The notes beneath the pieces are model-generated. The model did no database searches, was not told the DNA's origin, and was given only the letters and a program-made list of their open reading frames with translations. DNA of 64,000 nt from Maylandia zebra (taxonomy: Eukaryota; Chordata; Actinopteri; Cichliformes; Cichlidae), in assembly GCF_041146795.1 (NCBI RefSeq), contig NC_135169.1, positions 8,572,264 through 8,636,263 on the forward strand, given 5' to 3'. The position numbers and the translations under genes are program-made. This document shows, piece after piece, positions 10,543 to 24,122 of the stretch; position 1 is the stretch's first letter; the number at the start of each line of letters is the position of its first letter.

Positions 10543-13291
10543 TATACATATATCATACATATACATATATCATACATATACATATATCATACACATACAT
10601 ATATCATACATATACATATATCATACATATACATATATCATACACATACATATATCATACATATACATATATCATACACATACATATATCATACACATAC
10701 ATATATCATACATATACATATATCATACATATACATATATCATACACATACATATATCATACATATACATATATCATACACATACATATATCATACATAT
10801 ACATATATCATACACATACATATATCATACATATACATATATCATACACATACATATATCATACATATACATATATCATACATATATCATACACATACAT
10901 ATATCATACATATACATATATCATACATATACATATATCATACACATACATATATCATACACATACATATATCATACATATACATATATCATACATATAC
11001 ATATATCATACACATACATATATCATACATATACATATATCATACATATATCATACACATACATATATCATACATATACATATATCATACATATATCATA
11101 CACATACATATATCATACATATACATATATCATACATATATCATACACATACATATATCATACATATACATATATCATACATATACATATATCATACACA
11201 TACATATATCATACACATACATATATCATACATATACATATATCATACATATATCATACACATACATATATCATACATATACATATATCATACATATACA
11301 TATATCATACATATATCATACACATACATATATCATACACATACATATATCATACATATACATATATCATACATATATCATACACATACATATATCATAC
11401 ATATACATATATCATACACATACATATATCATACACATACATATATCATACATATACATATATCATACATATATCATACACATACATATATCATACATAT
11501 ACATATATCATACATATACATATATCATACATATACATATATCATACACATACATATATCATACATATACATATATCATACATATATCATACACATACAT
11601 ATATCATACATATACATATATCATACATATACATATATCATACACATACATATATCATACACATACATATATCATACATATACATATATCATACATATAC
11701 ATATATCATACATATACATATATCATACACATACATATATCATACATATACATATATCATACACATACATATATCATACATATATCATACACATACATAT
11801 ATCATACATATACATATATCATACATATACATATATCATACACATACATATATCATACATATACATATATCATACATATACATATATCATACACATACAT
11901 ATATCATACACATACATATATCATACATATACATATATCATACACATACATATATCATACATATACATATATCATACATATACATATATCATACACATAC
12001 ATATATCATACATATACATATATCATACATATACATATATCATACATATACATATATCATACACATACATATATCATACATATACATATATCATACACAT
12101 ACATATATCATACATATACATATATCATACATATACATATATCATACACATACATATATCATACACATACATATATCATACACATACATATATCATACAC
12201 ATACATATATCATACACATACATATATCATACACATACATATATCATACATATATCATACACATACATATATCATACATATACATATATCATACACATAC
12301 ATATATCATACATATACATATATCATACATATACATATATCATACATATATCATACACATACATATATCATACATATACATATATCATACATATACATAT
12401 ATCATACATATACATATATCATAAACATACATATATCATACATATACATATATCATACATATACATATATCATACATATACATATATCATACATATACAT
12501 ATATCATAAACATACATATATCATACATATACATATATCATACATATACATATATCATACATATACATATATCATAAACATACATATATCATACATATAC
12601 ATATATCATACATATACATATATCATACACATACATATATCATACATATACATATATCATACACATACATATATCATACATATACATATATCATACACAT
12701 ACATATATCATACATATACATATATCATACACATACATATATCATACATATATCATACACATACATATATCATACATATACATATATCATACACATACAT
12801 ATATCATACATATACATATATCATACACATACATATATCATACATATATCATACATATATCATACATATATCATACACATACATATATCATACATATACA
12901 TATATCATACACATACATATATCATACATATACATATATCATACATATACATATATCATACACATACATATATCATACATATACATATATCATACATATA
13001 CATATATCATACACATACATATATCATACATATACATATATCATACACATACATATATCATACATATATCATACACATACATATATCATACATATACATA
13101 TATCATACATATACATATATCATACACATACATATATCATACATATACATATATCATACATATACATATATCATACACATACATATATCATACATATACA
13201 TATATCATACATATACATATATCATACACATACATATATCATACATATACATATATCATACATATACATATATCATACATATACATATATC
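10543..13291. repeat. 17-bp AT-rich satellite array, about 2.75 kb
   Basis: The basic unit is CATACATATACATATAT (17 bp), repeated without a break for roughly 160 copies. Three interspersed classes of variant are seen: CATACACATACATATAT, CATAAACATACATATAT (clustered at about 12420-12590) and a short 11-bp form CATACATATAT that lacks 6 bp. Variants are mixed rather than in long homogeneous blocks, which suggests unequal exchange or slippage over units of several monomers. The array starts right at the 'CCCAATTCAAAGGCT' transposon-like edge and ends at CACTGACTTTCAG. It has no spacers and is not a CRISPR array. Confidence 0.97.
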
Positions 13292-13786
13292 ACTGACTTT
13301 CAGCTTGTTGTGTTTGTGGATATATGACTGACTTTAATTATTAAACATTCGCACATAAATAAGTGACGTCATATTCAGTACTTTTGACAGTTCACTCTTC
13401 GGCCGCTCCATCTTATTAGGGAAATTCCACATACATAAATGTAAATTTCAAAACTCAACCCCATCATTTAATTTGTTTTTGATTGAAATTGAATATTACT
13501 TAAACTCTCTTAAATTAACTTCCAATAAAAAAGGTTTCTCATTGATTGAAGTTCATCCAGAAATGTTTAACGAATGAGCTGTCACAACTTTCAAGTACAA
13601 AGTTGTTATGAAGTCTGTCACATTCCCCCCCTTTTTTCCTTTTTTATCCTTTATTTATTTATCCTTCTTATTTCATTGTGCTGTATATTGTTACTCTTAT
13701 TTGCCTTGTATGTCTACTGTACAAACTGAACTGGAATGACTGACTGTTCGCTTTATGATTTCAATAAAGTTTGGAAAAAAAAAGCT
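13292..13786 (+). mobile_element. AT-rich sequence ending in a LINE-like 3' tail with poly(A)
   Basis: From about 13640 the sequence has a pyrimidine-rich stretch, then GACTGACTGTTCGCTTTATG, an AATAAA at about 13764 and a terminal A-run at about 13777-13785. This is how fish L1-type LINE copies end, and an L1 relic lies nearby at 15.2-16.3 kb. The first 350 bases show no recognisable feature. Confidence 0.45.
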
Positions 13787-13941
13787 TAAGCAGAGAGTTC
13801 AGCACATCCTCGGTAAGCCCGTCATGCTAATGGACGCTCTGCCTCCATTATTTACAGCTCTAATATATACACATAGCTCAGCAATACTTCACATCACAGA
13901 GGTTCAAATATATACGATTGACTCAGATGGTTGATTTGCAG

Positions 13942-14614
13942 TATTCCTCACGCCTCGCTCTGGGACAGGGTGTGCCAGAAGAGGCAACGCCCCTCAGCGT
14001 GCAAGAGTACAGACGGCATTAGATAAGGAGACCTGGAGCACCAACAAGCCCACTGTTGATGCCGTCCTACGGGCCTGGGTTGCTCCACAGCCCAGGATCC
14101 AGGACAGCCCGTCCCTCATGTCCTCGATTTCAGAGCAGAAATGGAAGGGCCTGGCTTTGAAGGACTTCGGGGAGGAAAAGGGCAAATGTAAATGCACCTA
14201 TCGTTTGGACCACACCCTCGTTTGACAGCAAGTCAACATTTCTAAAGAGCTTATGATGACTTCCTGTTGCTCACAGGTGTCATCGCCCTGATGCCCTTCA
14301 ACAAAGGAGACGTCGTCTGCGACTACCACGGGACGTGCATCACCAAAGCTGCAGGGAATCAGAGGCGGCAGTCAGGGTCTCTCTTCTTCTACAGGGACGA
14401 GTGCCACAGGGCTGATGCCACTGCGTCCCCCTGTGCCTGCCACCTGCACAAGGACTCCTATAGAAGGCACATGAACCATTGCCAAAGGAATCCAAACGTG
14501 AAGCCACAAAGGTTCACCATGAACTTCCCTGCTGGTCCTCGGGAGAGTGTGCTGTTCATCGCCCTGAGGGACATCGCGGTTGGAGAGGAGCTCCTGTGGG
14601 ACTATGGAGTCTAG
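13942..14614 (+). CDS. KMT5A-like SET-domain protein (divergent fish copy), 3' exons
   Basis: Two exons join in phase, 13942-14187 and 14277-14614, with donor AAAT|GTAAAT, acceptor CTCACAG and stop TAG at 14612-14614. The first encodes WSTNKPTVDAVLRAWVAPQP and EQKWKGLALKDFGEEKG. The second is a SET domain: VIALMPFNKGDVVCDYHG, SLFFYRDE, YRRHMNHCQRNPNVKP and the C-terminal GEELLWDYGV. Order and spacing match the KMT5A/SET8 histone H4K20 methyltransferase type. The core NHS motif here reads NHC and the usual LLYDYG is LLWDYG, so catalytic activity is uncertain. Further 5' exons and a start codon were not identified; the acceptor TTTGCAG at 13935-13941 supports the first exon border. A poly(A) signal lies at 14701-14706. 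Such KMT5A-like copies are multicopy in fish and may spread with repeats, so this could be a functional paralogue or a transposed copy. Confidence 0.65.
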
Positions 14615-14700
14615 AGATGGCACCGTGTTTTATGTCCCATATCCTACATTTGGATTTCTGCCCACACCGACATGACTCCAATAGAGTGTATTTTATAATC

Positions 14701-14706
14701 AATAAA
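14701..14706 (+). terminator. Polyadenylation signal of the SET-domain gene
   Basis: AATAAA lies 87 bp after the stop codon of the KMT5A-like gene, followed by AT-rich sequence. Confidence 0.6.
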
Positions 14707-14749
14707 ACTGTTTTTAATATATTGCTGCGTTTTGTATAAGTTCAAACTC

Positions 14750-15245
14750 AAACTAAAGCTATTCTGTTATATATCTTTCTCAGAGGTGAAATGCCGGTTG
14801 ACTCGATCCATCCCTGATGGAGTCTCCCATAAATCCTTTGGCTGGACATTTGACTTGTCTTTATTTTTCCTTTGTTTGATGCTTTGCTTTTGTTGTGTCT
14901 GACTTTTTCTGATTAAAAGGAAATTGAGCTCACAGGACACCATGTTGCCTCAGCTGATGCAGTCCTCTTTGCAATAATGTTTATTTCCAAAGGAATTTCT
15001 AGAAATTCAGAACAGTAAAATTCACAGAATGAATTAGAAGATAACTCTGATGTAGTTAAACTAAAATCCTCTGTGGGGGTTAGTATATAAACTCTTAACA
15101 CCTAGTTAGCATGAATAAGTGTTGAATGATCAACTCCAGACAGATTTGGTATTCAACACTAAGTCAGAGTTAACGTTCCAACTCTCCAATAAGAGTTAAA
15201 TTAACTTATAAAGACACTTTAAAAGAGCTGAAATCAAATCTGACA
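14750..15245. other. No feature recognised
   Basis: AT-rich DNA between the SET-domain gene and the L1 relic. It may include eroded L1 5' sequence, but no motif could be read. Confidence 0.3.
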
Positions 15246-15246
15246 G

Positions 15247-16325
15247 TCTTCATTTGGACATGTTGGATTTGCTGTGTGGTAAGGCACCTGGGCCAGATGG
15301 CTTTCTGACTTTACAAAACCTTCCCAGAAGAAAGAATAATTCCACTTTTTAACATGTATGTAGAAGCATATCACACGGAGGCTCTCCACCCACTGTGAGA
15401 CAGGCAGTGAGTACTGAGAAACCTGCTAAACCTGCAGAACACTCATCATTTAGAGTCTGACGGGGGTTGACACTAAAATACTTTAAATGTTTAGCATGAA
15501 GATCAGAGCCTTGGATCCCACATTTGATTCACTTTGTACCAAAGCATCAAGGGTTTCACAATATAAGAAGGGTTCTCATATAATTCATGAGAGATGTGAT
15601 GCTAACGATGCAGCTTTATTATCACTGGACGCTCGTCAGGCCTCGGACAGAATAGACTGGTCAGATTTATTTAACCTTCTCCCAAGATATGGATTTGGAA
15701 ATCATTTTCTCAGATGGGTTCAACTTAACCCGTCACATTGGAGTGTTCCACTCATCAGGGGTGCCCGTTATCTCCAATGCTATTCATTCTGACTATGGAA
15801 CCTCTGGTGATGACACTTACAATGAGAGCTGTACTATTTGGTTTCCAGTTAGGAGATCGAGAGCAGAGATTGGCCCTAGGCCCTAGACTGGCTGTCTGTT
15901 AGCCAAGTTGCAAAATTAATGCTACAAATGGAGCTATTTAGACGATTTTCTGGCTATAAATGATTCAAAATCCTCCTCAGTCCTATTCCTGAACAAGGAT
16001 GAAAGGTTATGCAAAGTTTTTATATTGAGTCACGTCCTCTGCCTCCTCCAAAAGAATCCTTTCAGAAGTTAAACGATATCTTTAATTGATTCATTTGGAC
16101 TAACAAAGGTCCTAGATGAAGACTTGGCTTGTTGTACCTGCCATATGAAAGAGGGGGTTACAATTCTCTGATCTTAAACTGTATCACTGGTCTGCACAGG
16201 TGCGCTCAGCCACGCTCTATTTTTCCACTGAGACACCTGCAGCCTGGATAAAAAGTGAACAAAAAACGGTGACAAACCTTCAGTTTGATCTGCATCTATG
16301 CTCTGCAAGCTCAAAAAATAAAAAA
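15247..16325 (+). mobile_element. L1-type LINE reverse-transcriptase relic
   Basis: Several frames must be joined to read it. They include GKAPGPDGF at about 15280, an MYVEAYHTEALPPT-like stretch near 15355, a SLDARQASDRIDWSDLFNLL segment at about 15625, ESCTIWF near 15830 and TETPAAWIK near 16240. These match successive parts of the reverse transcriptase and C-terminal region of fish L1 elements. There are many frameshifts and stops, both ends are truncated, and the YADD box is not cleanly preserved. The copy is old and inactive. Confidence 0.75.
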
Positions 16326-16327
16326 AT

Positions 16328-16332
<5 letters not shown>

Positions 16333-16386
<54 letters not shown>
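16333..16386. repeat. (TA)n microsatellite
   Basis: About 27 TA units directly follow the L1 relic. Confidence 0.95.
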
Positions 16387-16391
<5 letters not shown>

Positions 16392-16739
16392 ATTTTATTT
16401 TAAAGTTTCCACTTGACAGAAATGTGTTTTTGTTGGAGATTCCCGAGGTTCGCACGGTGTCATCCTCCTGAAAAGGAAACACCTTGTGGCGTCAGGTGAG
16501 CTTCAAAAGGTGCTGTCAGTCACATGACCCTGAGCCTCAGCAGGAAGTCTGACCCCTTCATAATAAAAGCATGTTCTTCACCTGCACTAATCAGGCTGAG
16601 AACACGCTGGGCTGGAGTCACGTGATCGACTTGTAGTTCAAACACAGCTGTTTCCTTTCCTGAGTTCTTATCACATCTCCTAAACACATTTCCTCCACCT
16701 CAGAACGTTTCTATCAAGGAAAAGTGCTTAGGAAAGGAG

Positions 16740-17068
16740 GTAGGAGACCACTGAGTGTATGTGAACGTGAAGGGCTTTTATTGTGAAATGCAGGGTAGGG
16801 AAAAGTTGTTCCGCACATGCGCAGTAGAGATCCTGCGTCAGCAGAGACTAGTCAGTTTAATAAGTTTGATGATTTGTTTAAAATACAGAACAAAAGTAAA
16901 CAAAGTAGGACGGTAGGGCATCATGGCGGCTTTATGAACGGTAAGAGGCGGGAACACGGGGGCGACGGTCAGAGGGAGGACATCAACAGGAGGAGGACCG
17001 GAAGCTGTTTGAAAGCCGTGAGCGGGAGTTTGTCAGCAGGGGGAGAAACCGGCACCCGGAGCGAAGAC
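16740..17068 (+). promoter_or_regulatory. ctc1: Probable CTC1 promoter and 5' leader
   Basis: The stretch before the proposed start turns GC-rich (AAGAGGCGGGAACACGGGGG near 16945). It contains CATGCGCA at 16816-16823, an NRF1-like half site common in housekeeping promoters. No TATA box is evident. The transcription start is not determined. Confidence 0.35.
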
Positions 17069-20000
17069 ATGGACCCCCTGCAGGAGCTCCTGGACCGGGT
17101 CAAGCCCAGCACCGAGGCGGTGAGTCCCAGACTGACCCTGTTTGCCCGAACTGAGCGATAAATAACAGTCTACGTACGCAGGGCTGTGCGTGTACGTAGA
17201 CTGTCTGCGTCATGACGTAAGGCAGAGCAGCAGCCGATCGCTGTTTCGAGCTAATTCTATAGCAGAAATCCACACAGAAAAGAGAATATAAGGATGTGAG
17301 CCTGTTCTACATTTATTATTGTGACCTCCGACCTGCTGCTTTGTTTCTTTAGGAGTCCCTGTGGTTAAAGAGCATCTTCACCTCCATCTCTGAACACCTG
17401 AGTCCTGTGGTGTGTAGCTCCGCCCCCTCGCAGACAGGTGAGTTCCTGTTTGTTTGAAACAGCTGGCTGATAAATCAGCTGTACTTTAAATCCTTAATGA
17501 CGATGTCCACTTATGAAACCAAATACTATTTAAACCATTATTTAAACAGTGAAAGCAGGGCTCACCTGCCCTCACAGGTGTCATCAGAGCAGTCCAGCGT
17601 GTAGATGTGAGTGTGGTTCAAAGGTCAGAGCCATGAAGGTGACCGACTGTCAGTGAGGAACAGGGAGGACTAAGAGTCTGAGGATGAAGAGCAGCTGCTT
17701 CCTCAGGTGGTCCCACCTGTTCACACACCAGCTCTGGTGTCCACTTCAGGTGTTCTCAGTGGGCGGGGCTTCAGTTGTTTATGTTTGTGTTTACCCTTTA
17801 AACTTTGTTTTCCCAGGTAACCACGGTGACCTCAGCCTCTTCGATCTGAGCATGTGTGCGGTGCAGGCGATCCAGCAGCAGATGTGTGTGGCCCACAGCT
17901 TACCTGTCAGCTACAGGTAACGCCCGCTGACATCATCGCTGTAGCAGGTCACGTGACCTGGCCTTACCGCTGTCCTCCCGTCTGTCCGCAGGCTGCTGTC
18001 CGTCTCCCAGCTCGTCTCTCAGCAGCACCTGGCCTGCGTCAGCAACCTGTCCTGGAGCACCAATCAGCAGAGAGCCTGGGCCAGGGAGGCGGAGCTCGCC
18101 GTGCCGGGTCAGAGGGCGCTGCCGAGGGTCAACCTGCTGCTGATTGGCTGTCTGAGAGAAGGCCCTGACGGAGAGTACAGGCTGACGGACGCCAGCGGCA
18201 GCGTCATGTGTGAGGTGAGTCAGAGGGGGAGGAGCCTAACCTTAACCCATGGTCCATCAGCTGGTTAGTTCTCAGGAGCTTCTTCACAGCAGCGTCACTA
18301 AACCGGATCTGGTCAGAACTGATGGTAACGAGGTCACAACAAACTGCAGGTGTTCATGTGCAACGTGAATGAAATCGAATTCCTCTTTAATTCAGCTCAT
18401 TCTCTGTGCAGGGACACAAGTGCTGATAGAGTCTGGTCATCACACGCTTCTCTGCTGATGTTTACATCAGCATGAAACAAGCAAACAAGCTCAACAGCTG
18501 ACTTTCATTTCTGTAACTCAGAAACATCAGGACTTGTTAAATGTGAGCTGTGTTTATATGGATTCACTTAGCTGATCGATAAGTAAGGATGTAAAGACAG
18601 AGTCTGTCAGCAAGTGAGTAACTGTGCTGGCACAGACGTGATGACAGCAGAGCTTTATAAAGATGTGGAGCCTCCTCCTCACATAAAGTATACAGATAGC
18701 ATCACCTGCAGTAACCTGACAGATTACAGTCAGACAGCTGCAGCAGGCTCAGTGTGGTCCTAGCATCACCGCACGGATTAATGACTCACAGTACTTGAAA
18801 TGTGCAATTCCCTTGTGTTCTTATTGCTATTTATTCTATTCTTCCCTTTTCTATACTCTGTATTTGTATATGTGTATATTTCTGCTCACCTTCTGTAACT
18901 TCTGTCGGTGCTGGGCTGTTGGAAACCGAATTTCCTGGAGGAACGCAGCCGAGGGATCAATAAAGTTTCATCTGATCTGATCTAATCTAATCTAATCTTA
19001 TCAGATCTAATCTGATCTGATCTAATCTAATCTGATCTGATCTAATCTAATCTGATCTGATCTAATCTAATCTAATGTAATCTGATCTGATCTAATCTTA
19101 TCTAATCTAATCTAATCTAATCTGATCTGATCTAATCTAATTTGATGTAATCTTATCTAATCTGATCTGATCTGATCTAATCTAATCTAATCTTATCAGA
19201 TCTAATCTGATCTGATCTAATCTAATCTAATCTGATCTAATCTAATTTGATCTAATCTAATCTAATCTAATTTAATTTGATCTAATCTGATCTAATCTGA
19301 TCTAATCTAATCTGATCTGATCTAATCTAATCTAATCTAATCTGATCTCCTGCAGCTATAAAACAAACGGCATCACTGCAGATCAGAGCTGATGAAGCTG
19401 TCATCATCAGTACAGGCTTCCAGCATCCACCCAGGACACACTCCGCCTCTCTCTCACCCGCGTCTCTCTCTCTCCCTCATCCAGTGCCTGTCTCTCTCGC
19501 CCCGGTGGCTCGATCGTCCTGTTTTCCTCCCTCACTGGAACTACATCCCCCACAATGCATCGGGCCAGGAAGAGGCCGCAGGCTTCTTGGAGCTGATTGG
19601 CTCCCCTGTCCTGTTGTGTCCTGGTGCTGAGCAGGGATTGGCTGCTGCTCCTGGAAGGGTGGAGCTAAGCGGAGCGGTGGGAGTCGGAGAGGCCGGCAGG
19701 CTGCTGAGGCACAGGTGGGTCACATGACCTCTGAACTGCAGCGGAGTTTCTGAGCAGTGTGTGTGACAGATGTGTGTGTGTGTGCTCCAGGGTCAAAGGT
19801 CAGCGGCTGAGCGTGTTCGGAGAGGTGGGCTCAGTCTGCCCTCTGCTGGCCGTGGCAGGAACGACCTTCTTTTGCTTCACGCTGACGGATGAGTCGCGCT
19901 CGCTGCCCGTGCTCGTACAGGTACCAGCTCTCTGAGGATGATGATGGTGAGGAGGGACGATGAAGCTCAGTGTGTGTGTGTGTGTGCAGGACAGCAGCCG

Positions 20001-23000
20001 GCTCAGCTGGATCCAGCGTGTGTGTGTCGGGCAGAGCGTGTGTGTGACAGCTCTACGTGTGTGTGCGCTACGAGGCTGGAGAGGAAACAACATCCTGTGT
20101 GTGACGAAGCGCTCCGAGCTGCACGCCGACTACACGCACACACAGGAACACACACAGGAACACACACACTCTGAGTCCCTGCTGTCACAGCCTGCTGAGG
20201 ACGACTGTGAGGAGGCGGAGCATGAGGAGGTGGAGCTGGACCAATCAGCTGTGAGGATAAAGCAATCCAAAGTCATCAGCTACCAGGTGAGAGTGCTGTG
20301 AGCTCTGATTGGCTACCACAGGTTTGTACCTGTGTGCTGATTACTAAGCCTCCTCTGCTGTGATAGGGCACGGTGACTGAGGTTGTGAGTGAGGGGGCGG
20401 GGCTCTACGTGCTGGATGGGAAGGTGGGTCTGTGCGTGGCCTATCAGCCGGCGGCGAAGAGGAAGCTGAGGGCGGGAGACAGAGTGGAGGTGAGTCACAT
20501 GATGTGACATCATCATGCCCGTTTGTGTTCGTGGCAGCCACGACTAATAAAGTTTGATGGTTCCTCCTCCTTCAGTTGCATCACGCCCACTTCCTGTACC
20601 GGCCCTGCCCGGACTTCCCTCCCAGCATGCTTTGCACCTGCCTGCGCTCCAGCCTGAGGGTGACGGCCTTCAGCAGGGCGGGAGGCTCGCCACCCGACAA
20701 CCGCTGCCCGGGAGATGGGGCGTTACCACGGTTACTGCTGCAGAGAAACACAGATGTGTCCGATTACCTGTGGACCTGTCACCTAAGCTCGCAGCTGGCA
20801 CACAGGTGAGGCTCCACCCACCACCACCTGTCCACAGTCAGAGACAGCAGAGCCTAACCTTTGTCCTCCTGTCCTCCGCTGGCTCTGGCTTGTTTCCTGG
20901 TCCTGGTTCTGGTCTTGGTCCTCAGTCTGGTCCAAGGTGTGTGGAGGCAGCAGTGTGTGTGCTTGCTGTCCTGGAGGCTGATGGAGACTCTGAGCAGAGC
21001 TGGAGGACGAGGACGCAGAGACATCTACGCTGAGATGCTGGACGAGCCTCACACCTGTCCTGTGACGCAGGTAGGTCCCACTCTCACCTGTCTTCCTTAC
21101 AGGTGAGTGTGGAGCATGCTCAGTGTGCTCTGTGTCCCTGCAGTACAGCGTGTCCTCGGCGGTCCGGCAGTACCTGGGTGTGTCGGAGCTCCTGGAGTCC
21201 CTGCAGACTGGCTGCTGGTCTTCGGCCCCTCTGAGCTCTCTGCTGCCCCCTGATGGCTCCAACCTGACCTCCGCCCAGATCAACGGGTTCCTGTCCTGGT
21301 CTTGCAGGACTCTGTCCTCCGAGCCTCGGGGTGGAGACGCTGTGAGGTAAGGTGACAGCAGCTCCCACATGAAGTCGTGTGATTACGTACCAATGGTTTT
21401 TGCCGGTTTGTGTGTCAGGCAGCGCCCCCTGCTGCTGGTCGGCGTGCTGGAGCTGCCGTCACAGACGTCTGAGTTCAAACACTCGATGCAGCTCAGAGAC
21501 GCCGCGGGAGCTGCAGCCTGCGTGCTGACGGAGAGCAGCGAGGAGGAGGAGGGAGCGCAGAGGGCGGTCTTTAACAGCGCCTGGATCGGTACAATGCACG
21601 CACACAGACACACACACAGGGACACACAGCTTTATTCTTTAATGTGTGTGTGTGTGTGTGCTGCAGGTTGTCTGGTGGGTGTGGTGCAGTTCACCATGGT
21701 GACAGAGAGATTCCTCCAATCAGATTTCCCCTCCTACCAACACCTGGACCAGGACAGGTTCATCACACACAAACACTGCAGGTACACACACACACAACCT
21801 GCAGCATGCTGACTGCTCATTGGTCCACTCTCTGTGATGTAAGAGGGCGTCTGATTGGTTCAGGGTGTGAGCTTCCTTCCTGGTTGTAAACATTATGAGT
21901 TAAATAAAGCTGGGTTCAATTCACAGGGTTTACCTGCAGTTCTCTCTGGACCACCTGCACATCCTGAGTCCATCTGTTGCCATGGAGACACACCTGAGAC
22001 ACAAGGGGGAGGAGCCAGGAGGGGATGTCACTGCCAGGAAGCAGACAGTAGAAGAAGAAGAAGAGACTGCTGGGAGTAAGAGGAGGAGAAGAGAAGAAGA
22101 AGCCAAGTCCGGCAACCCCTGGCCCTGTGTCTCCATGGTGATCAGGGTGGAGCAGAAGGAGGGTGTGTCCTGGAGGAATACAGGGGCGGAGGCAGAGGAT
22201 CAGGAGGCAGGGCTGAGACTGTGCTTCTCAGTGAAAGCTGCTGTGATTGGTCCAGTGGTCAGCTGGAGGCGGGACCCAAAGAATGAGCCAATGACAGAGA
22301 AAGAAAGTGAACAAAAGCAGGAGAGACAGGTGAGAGACGCACCTGTGTGTGTTTACCTGAGCTCACCTGGATACACAGTTACGTGTGTGTGTGTGTGCGT
22401 GCAGGTGGTGCTGGTGTTCTCAGGTGTGTGTACGCGGTGGTTTCCTGTCCTCCAGCCTGGATGTTTCTACAGACAACCCAGCTTTGATGATGTCACTAAG
22501 GGGCGTGGTCAGAGGTTGGCCTCATCGGTCTCTGCTCTCTGATATTAGTACACATGAACACGTTTTTCAGCTTTAACTGTAGTTGTTCACACACTGAGGT
22601 TAATTATGGAGTTCCACAGGGTTCAGTGCTTGGACCAGTTCTGTTTACATTATACATGCTTCCCTTAGGCAGCATCATCAAAACACAGCTTACCTTTTTA
22701 CTGCTATGCAGATGACTCCCACCATTCCTGTTTGTGGGGAGTTGATCTGACCTGAATCCTTGCAGCTGATTGGCCCATGTGTCTGTCAATCAGGATCCCA
22801 GTGTTCTGATTGGCTGTGGAGTTTCTGAGCGCAGTGGGGTGGATCTCCACGCTGAGTCGACCCTACAAGTCAGACGTGGTTGGAGATTCCACACTCTGAC
22901 ACGCCCACTGCTGCTGCCCACCTGCAGACAGGTAACACTCGGTTTGCTCCCCGTCTTCCTCCAGGACCCTTAAACTTTTTTTTTAGAGATTGACAGACCA

Positions 23001-24069
23001 TGTGACTTTCACGCATTGCATTGTGGGTACAAGTGGCAACAAATCAAAACACTGCATTAAGCGCTAGCATTTCCAGCACTTTGGGGTCCTTCGGGACTAA
23101 GTAAAGAATACAAATACAGGCCATTTACCGTTTATTTAGCTGTTGTTAAATATTTTATCTCCTGTACAGGCCAACACAATCTATTTGTCGTTTCAGGTTG
23201 TAGTGTTACACAACATTTTCAGATCTAATATAAATAAAATGAGTGTTTCGTAATTCATTCAATTTATTGTCTTTATTTATAACTGGTATCATTGTTTCAT
23301 TCTATTATAGAATCTTACAAGAAAGAGGCAACATTGTAAAAATCCATCATTATTAGCTGCTTCCTGAAAAACAAATCAACAATGCAAAGAAAAAAACTTT
23401 GCTAACAACAAACTGGAAAACAGTTATTCATCACTTGCTTGCTTCAGTACAACCCTTGGGCACATATATGCGGACGTTTCGTGGCTGTTTCGATATCGCT
23501 CTCTCTCTTAACCAATCAGATCTGGCTGTGGTAGCAGCTTTAAACTCGGTATGACCCAGGCTGATAGAGGGGCCAGTCTGGATCACATTCCTGCATTTTG
23601 TTTCTGGTTTTCCTACAAAACACAACAAACATTAGCCCGCAAAGCCACAGTGAACAAAGCAGCATAGCAACGAATTCAATTCAAATCAATATAAGACTTA
23701 TTTGTAACCTACATCATCAATCATGTTGTGATAAATTACGTAATAACTCCAACAGAAGACTTAATAATACAACACAGTTAATAATACAGCAGCTTCTTGC
23801 CATTTTTGTGTTTCTTTTTATTACTGTGTGACTGTTTTCGTGTGAAAGCCTGCGTGCGCTAGTACCGCTTGCCACTCGTTCCCACAATCCTTTGCGGTTT
23901 TACCCCAGAATGACGTCATATTTTTAATGTCTGTCTTTTCAGGCCGTCCCACCCACAGTCTTGTCCGTCTCAGAGGTCTTAGACTGCAGGTAAACTGCTC
24001 GTCCCTCACTGAGTCGCCCCCTGTGGCCATCTGAGGAACTGCAGCTGCAGCCTGCTTTAAACTCTTACT

Positions 24070-24122
<53 letters not shown>

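Noticed and set aside
10543-13291. CRISPR-like array
   Set aside because: Units are contiguous 17-mers without spacers in a eukaryotic setting; this is a satellite.
20554-22542. Several long frames overlapping the CTC1 exons on both strands
   Set aside because: They are GC-rich shadows. The spliced frame alone matches CTC1 and closes in phase across introns.
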